Part shown: one piece after another, positions 61,651 through 64,000 of the stretch | Numbering within the stretch: position 1 is the stretch's first letter | How the letters are laid out: every line of letters begins with the position of its first letter | DNA from: Komagataella phaffii GS115 | Taxonomy: Eukaryota; Ascomycota; Pichiomycetes; Pichiales; Pichiaceae | DNA length: 64,000 bases | Direction: 5' to 3' | Assembly: GCF_000027005.1 (NCBI RefSeq) | Contig: NC_012964.1 | Coordinates: forward strand, 2,046,001 to 2,110,000 | Notes under the pieces: generated by a model | What the model saw: only the letters and a program-made list of their open reading frames with translations | Database searches by the model: none | What the model was told of the DNA's origin: nothing | Translations under genes and position numbers: made by a program

Positions 61651-63431
61651 ATGCAGTTTGGAAAGGTTCTATTTGCTATTTCTGCCCTGGCTGTCACAGC
61701 TCTGGGAGAAACAACTTCTTCATTGAGTAAGTATTGATCATTTGAAATTTTTTCGGGAGTTTTTTTTGATGTTCTGCAAAGGAATCCAAGAAACATTTAT
61801 GAGGTTACCAGGTAGGTTTTTGTTCAGAAGTAACTAGGTTGACTCAAGCTTTCAACTGTTCAATCTAATAGCCTGAACTGTTTGAGTTTACCTGGTAGTC
61901 CTGAGTCTTTCAATTACGAGAGAATCCCTGTGATCCGATCCCTGTCGCCAAATTCAAATCGCCCAAGACGGTCAGCCAATTTGTTTTCTGATGGCTTGGG
62001 CGCTTTATGCGTCAGGGACGAGGAACTACAGTTTTGCCATACATGATACGGGACTATCCAATGCAGCTCACCCTTTGTGGTGTGAATCTTGCCCGTTTCC
62101 TAAAACGAATCAAACGGGCGGAGCTCAATGGCAGTTCCACATCTGTATGGAGCTATTTTTAGATTTTTGGTTCCTTTCGCGATTTGTTGATCATGACACT
62201 CCCCTAACATTTCATTTTCTTCTGAGATAACGTACTAACAATATGCCAAGGTGCCACATTGACTTCAACCACACGAATTTCAATTGCATCTGGATGTAGT
62301 CTTGAAGACTTCACTGCTACTGCTCAGTCTAATCTTGATGAGTTGTCCGATTGTGAAGCTGTCAGAGGTGATATCCACATTGCCGGAAGTCTGGGATCAG
62401 CTGCTATCGCTAATGTCAAGGCCATTTACGGTTCTTTAATTGTCAAGAATGCCACCTCTTTGGTTTCATTGACCGCTGATTCTTTGACCACCATTACCGA
62501 ACAATTGGCTCTTTCTGAGTTGACCATTTTGGACACACTCTCTTTTGCTCAATTGACTTCCGTTGGTTCTATTTACTTCGTCACCTTGCCAGCTTTGGAA
62601 GAGACCGGTTTCCACACTGGTGTCTCTGACACTGAGTCTGTTTACATTTCTGACACTGCTTTAACCAACTTGGACGGTATCGTTGCTACCGATGTCGATG
62701 TTTTCAATGTCAACAACAACTTCAATTTGGACACTGTTGACTCGCACTTGGAAACTGTTTCCTCTGCTTTGGAGGTTTCCTTCAACTCAGACGATGTTGA
62801 AGTATCCTTTGACAATTTGTTGTGGGCTAACAACATTACCTTCCGTAACGTTGCTTCCGTCTCTTTGAACAACCTGACCACTGTTAACGCTTCTTTGGGT
62901 TTCATTGAGTCTGGTTTCCAAAAGTTGAGTTTCCCAGGAATCACCAGGGTTGGTGGATCTTTCTCCATTGTTGACAACGACGATTTAGAAGAAATAGACT
63001 TTTCTAACGTTCAGTCGATTGGTGGTGGTTTAATCATCGCTAACAACTCTAAGTTGACTGACTTCAGTGAATGGGAGGACTTGCAAACTGTTGGTGGTGC
63101 TCTTGTTTTGGAGGGTTCTTTCGACAACGGTTCCTTCCCATCTTTGAGAGCTGTTAGAGGTGCCTTCTCTTTGGAGTCTGATGGAGATATCTCTTGTGAT
63201 GACTTCTCTGATATCAGGGGTGACACTGCCGGTGAGTATCAGTGCTCTGCTGCTTCGTTCTCCACTTCTGCTAGTGCTCAGTCTTCTTCTAGTTCAACCA
63301 GTACTGGCGGATCCTCTACCCACACCGGTAGTTCCACTGCTACCAGCTCTTCTAGTGAGGATGCTGGTGTAGCTTTGGCTCCTGCTTCTCTCTTCACTTT
63401 GTTAGCCTCAATTGTTCTCGGATTCTTGTAG
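61651..63431 (+). CDS. ECM33: GPI-anchored cell wall protein Ecm33 (two exons)
   Basis: Exon 1 is 61651-61726 and exon 2 is 62251-63431, giving 418 residues. Exon 1 encodes the signal peptide (MQFGKVLFAISALAVTALG). The domain of receptor-L/leucine-rich type follows: SDCEAVRGDIHIAGSLGSAAIANVKAIYGSLIV, AFDN-like VSFDNLLWANNITFRNV, TVNASLGFIES, GGGLIIANNSKLTDF, VRGAFSLESDGDISCDDF. Then come a Ser/Thr-rich stalk and a hydrophobic GPI-signal end (LAPASLFTLLASIVLGFL). Needed for cell wall integrity and glucan-mannoprotein organisation in yeasts. Saccharomyces ECM33 also has an intron near its start. Exon 2 shows high-expression codon bias (TTG, TCT, GGT). Confidence 0.95.
61727..62250 (+). other. 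ECM33 intron, 524 nt, with several long stems
   Basis: Donor GTAAGT at 61727, branch TACTAAC (62233-62239), acceptor CCAAG ending 62250. It splits a Ser codon after its first base. Perfect complementary pairs inside: 61806-61814 with 61889-61897 (9 bp), 61960-61967 with 61995-62002 (8 bp), 62091-62098 with 62112-62119 (8 bp), and lower-stem pairs 62050-62055 with 62133-62138. A 79-codon ATG frame (61991-62230) lies within. See findings. Confidence 0.92.
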
Positions 63432-63544
63432 ACATAGAGAAATAAAAAGAAGAAGCAGAAAAGTTGAATGGAATATTTGTATTGTTTAGTTTTATTTTAA
63501 AATTTAGTTCGTAATGAATGTTTTATAAGTATTTCTATACGTAC

Positions 63545-64000
63545 TTACAACCCCTTACCGTAGTTTCCAGACTCAAAAAAGGAAAAGATAATCTTGACAA
63601 TGTTTTCTAAAGAGGCCAACCATTCCAAGAGTTGAGCGGTGACCTTTTCTTGGTCATCTCCCAATTTTTTGAAAAAGTCCGCTCTATATGGACAGGCTTT
63701 CATAGCTAACTTGAAAATTGGCTTGATCACGAACGAATGATGCTTACTTAAGGTTTTACCATAGGCATTAGTGAAAGCCTTCGTGAGTTCATAGTCTGGA
63801 TTGTCTACAGTCTCTCTCATAGCTGCTGCAGTAAATTGAAGGCCTCTAGATAGCCATAATAAACCTTGGGTAGCGGATTTGCCCTTGATCGATGCGTCTT
63901 TCTCATCCAAAACCAAGTCTTGAAGCGTAGCAGCATCGACAGGTGACTCAAGAAGCTTTTTACGAATTTTGTCAACATTTCCTTGCATGTCATTTTGGAC
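63545..64000 (-). CDS. Glycolipid transfer protein (GLTP/HET-C2 family), 5' part outside window
   Basis: 151 codons are visible; the start is beyond the right edge because the frame runs upstream of the Met at 63988 without a stop, giving VQNDMQGNVDKIRKKL. That is the GLTP headgroup motif D..GN..K. The conserved Trp follows in LLWLSRGLQF, then NAYGKTLSKHHSFVIKPIFKLAMKACPYRADFFKKLG, with the conserved His and the AxxxxPxRxxF pattern. GLTP proteins move glycosphingolipids or related lipids between membranes in the cytosol. Saccharomyces lacks a close orthologue, but many yeasts and fungi have HET-C2-type proteins. It ends 113 bp from convergent ECM33. Confidence 0.88.
   Translation of the reverse strand, partial: VQNDMQGNVDKIRKKLLESPVDAATLQDLVLDEKDASIKGKSATQGLLWLSRGLQFTAAAMRETVDNPDYELTKAFTNAYGKTLSKHHSFVIKPIFKLAMKACPYRADFFKKLGDDQEKVTAQLLEWLASLENIVKIIFSFFESGNYGKGL

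Overview
The window reads as nuclear DNA of a budding yeast, most likely a Komagataella (Pichia pastoris-type) methylotroph. Evidence: dense, mostly intron-poor genes on both strands; five genes with introns near the start codon, carrying GTAAG-type donors and TACTAAC/ACTAAC branch points; and almost every protein has a recognisable Saccharomyces-type orthologue. CTG codons fall at conserved leucines (for example in ATP2 near 32,490), which argues against the CTG-serine clade. Two genes absent from Saccharomyces, a complex I subunit (NDUFB3 type) and a SIN-type Cdc14, fit Komagataella. The genus call is inference from gene content and was not checked by alignment.

Layout. 1-5 kb: end of a methylenetetrahydrofolate reductase gene, RMI1, TRS23, a Ran1/Vhs1-type kinase and an L-type lectin membrane protein. 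5.8-10.7 kb: an NmrA-like protein, SHB17 (sedoheptulose bisphosphatase), a NIPA-like transporter and SIN Cdc14. 10.8-20.9 kb: AP-2 mu (APM4), a PRS5-type PRPP synthetase subunit, SAT4/HAL4 kinase, MAM3, NAP1 and a mitochondrial PPR-like protein. 21-28 kb: RSM25, the NDUFB3-type gene, FAP1 (with an apparent frameshift), LYS12 and RCM1. 28-39 kb: JHD2, intron-containing ATP2, STE24, MED17, a ketopantoate-reductase-like enzyme and ADO1. 39-48 kb: a TLC-domain protein, a spliced AVT-type transporter, MRP21, MAP2, spliced SCS2, LCL2, SEN2 and a WHI5/NRM1-type repressor. 48-57 kb: a CENP-B/pogo-transposase-derived protein, RFX1 and a spliced SET-MYND protein. 57-64 kb: SIS1, LST8, CBF5, spliced ECM33 and the 3' part of a glycolipid transfer protein gene.

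Most genes are housekeeping functions: mitochondrial translation and respiration, RNA modification, secretion and membranes, chromatin and transcription, G1/S control. They do not form one pathway. Local groupings include a divergent PPR-like/RSM25 pair (both probably mitochondrial) and the WHI5-type gene followed by a gene with two G1/S-type promoter motifs. No tRNA, rRNA, transposon, LTR or CRISPR was found. The points most worth checking are the single-base frameshift in the FAP1 RING finger, the heavily base-paired ECM33 intron, and the CENP-B-like protein that keeps an apparent DDD catalytic triad.
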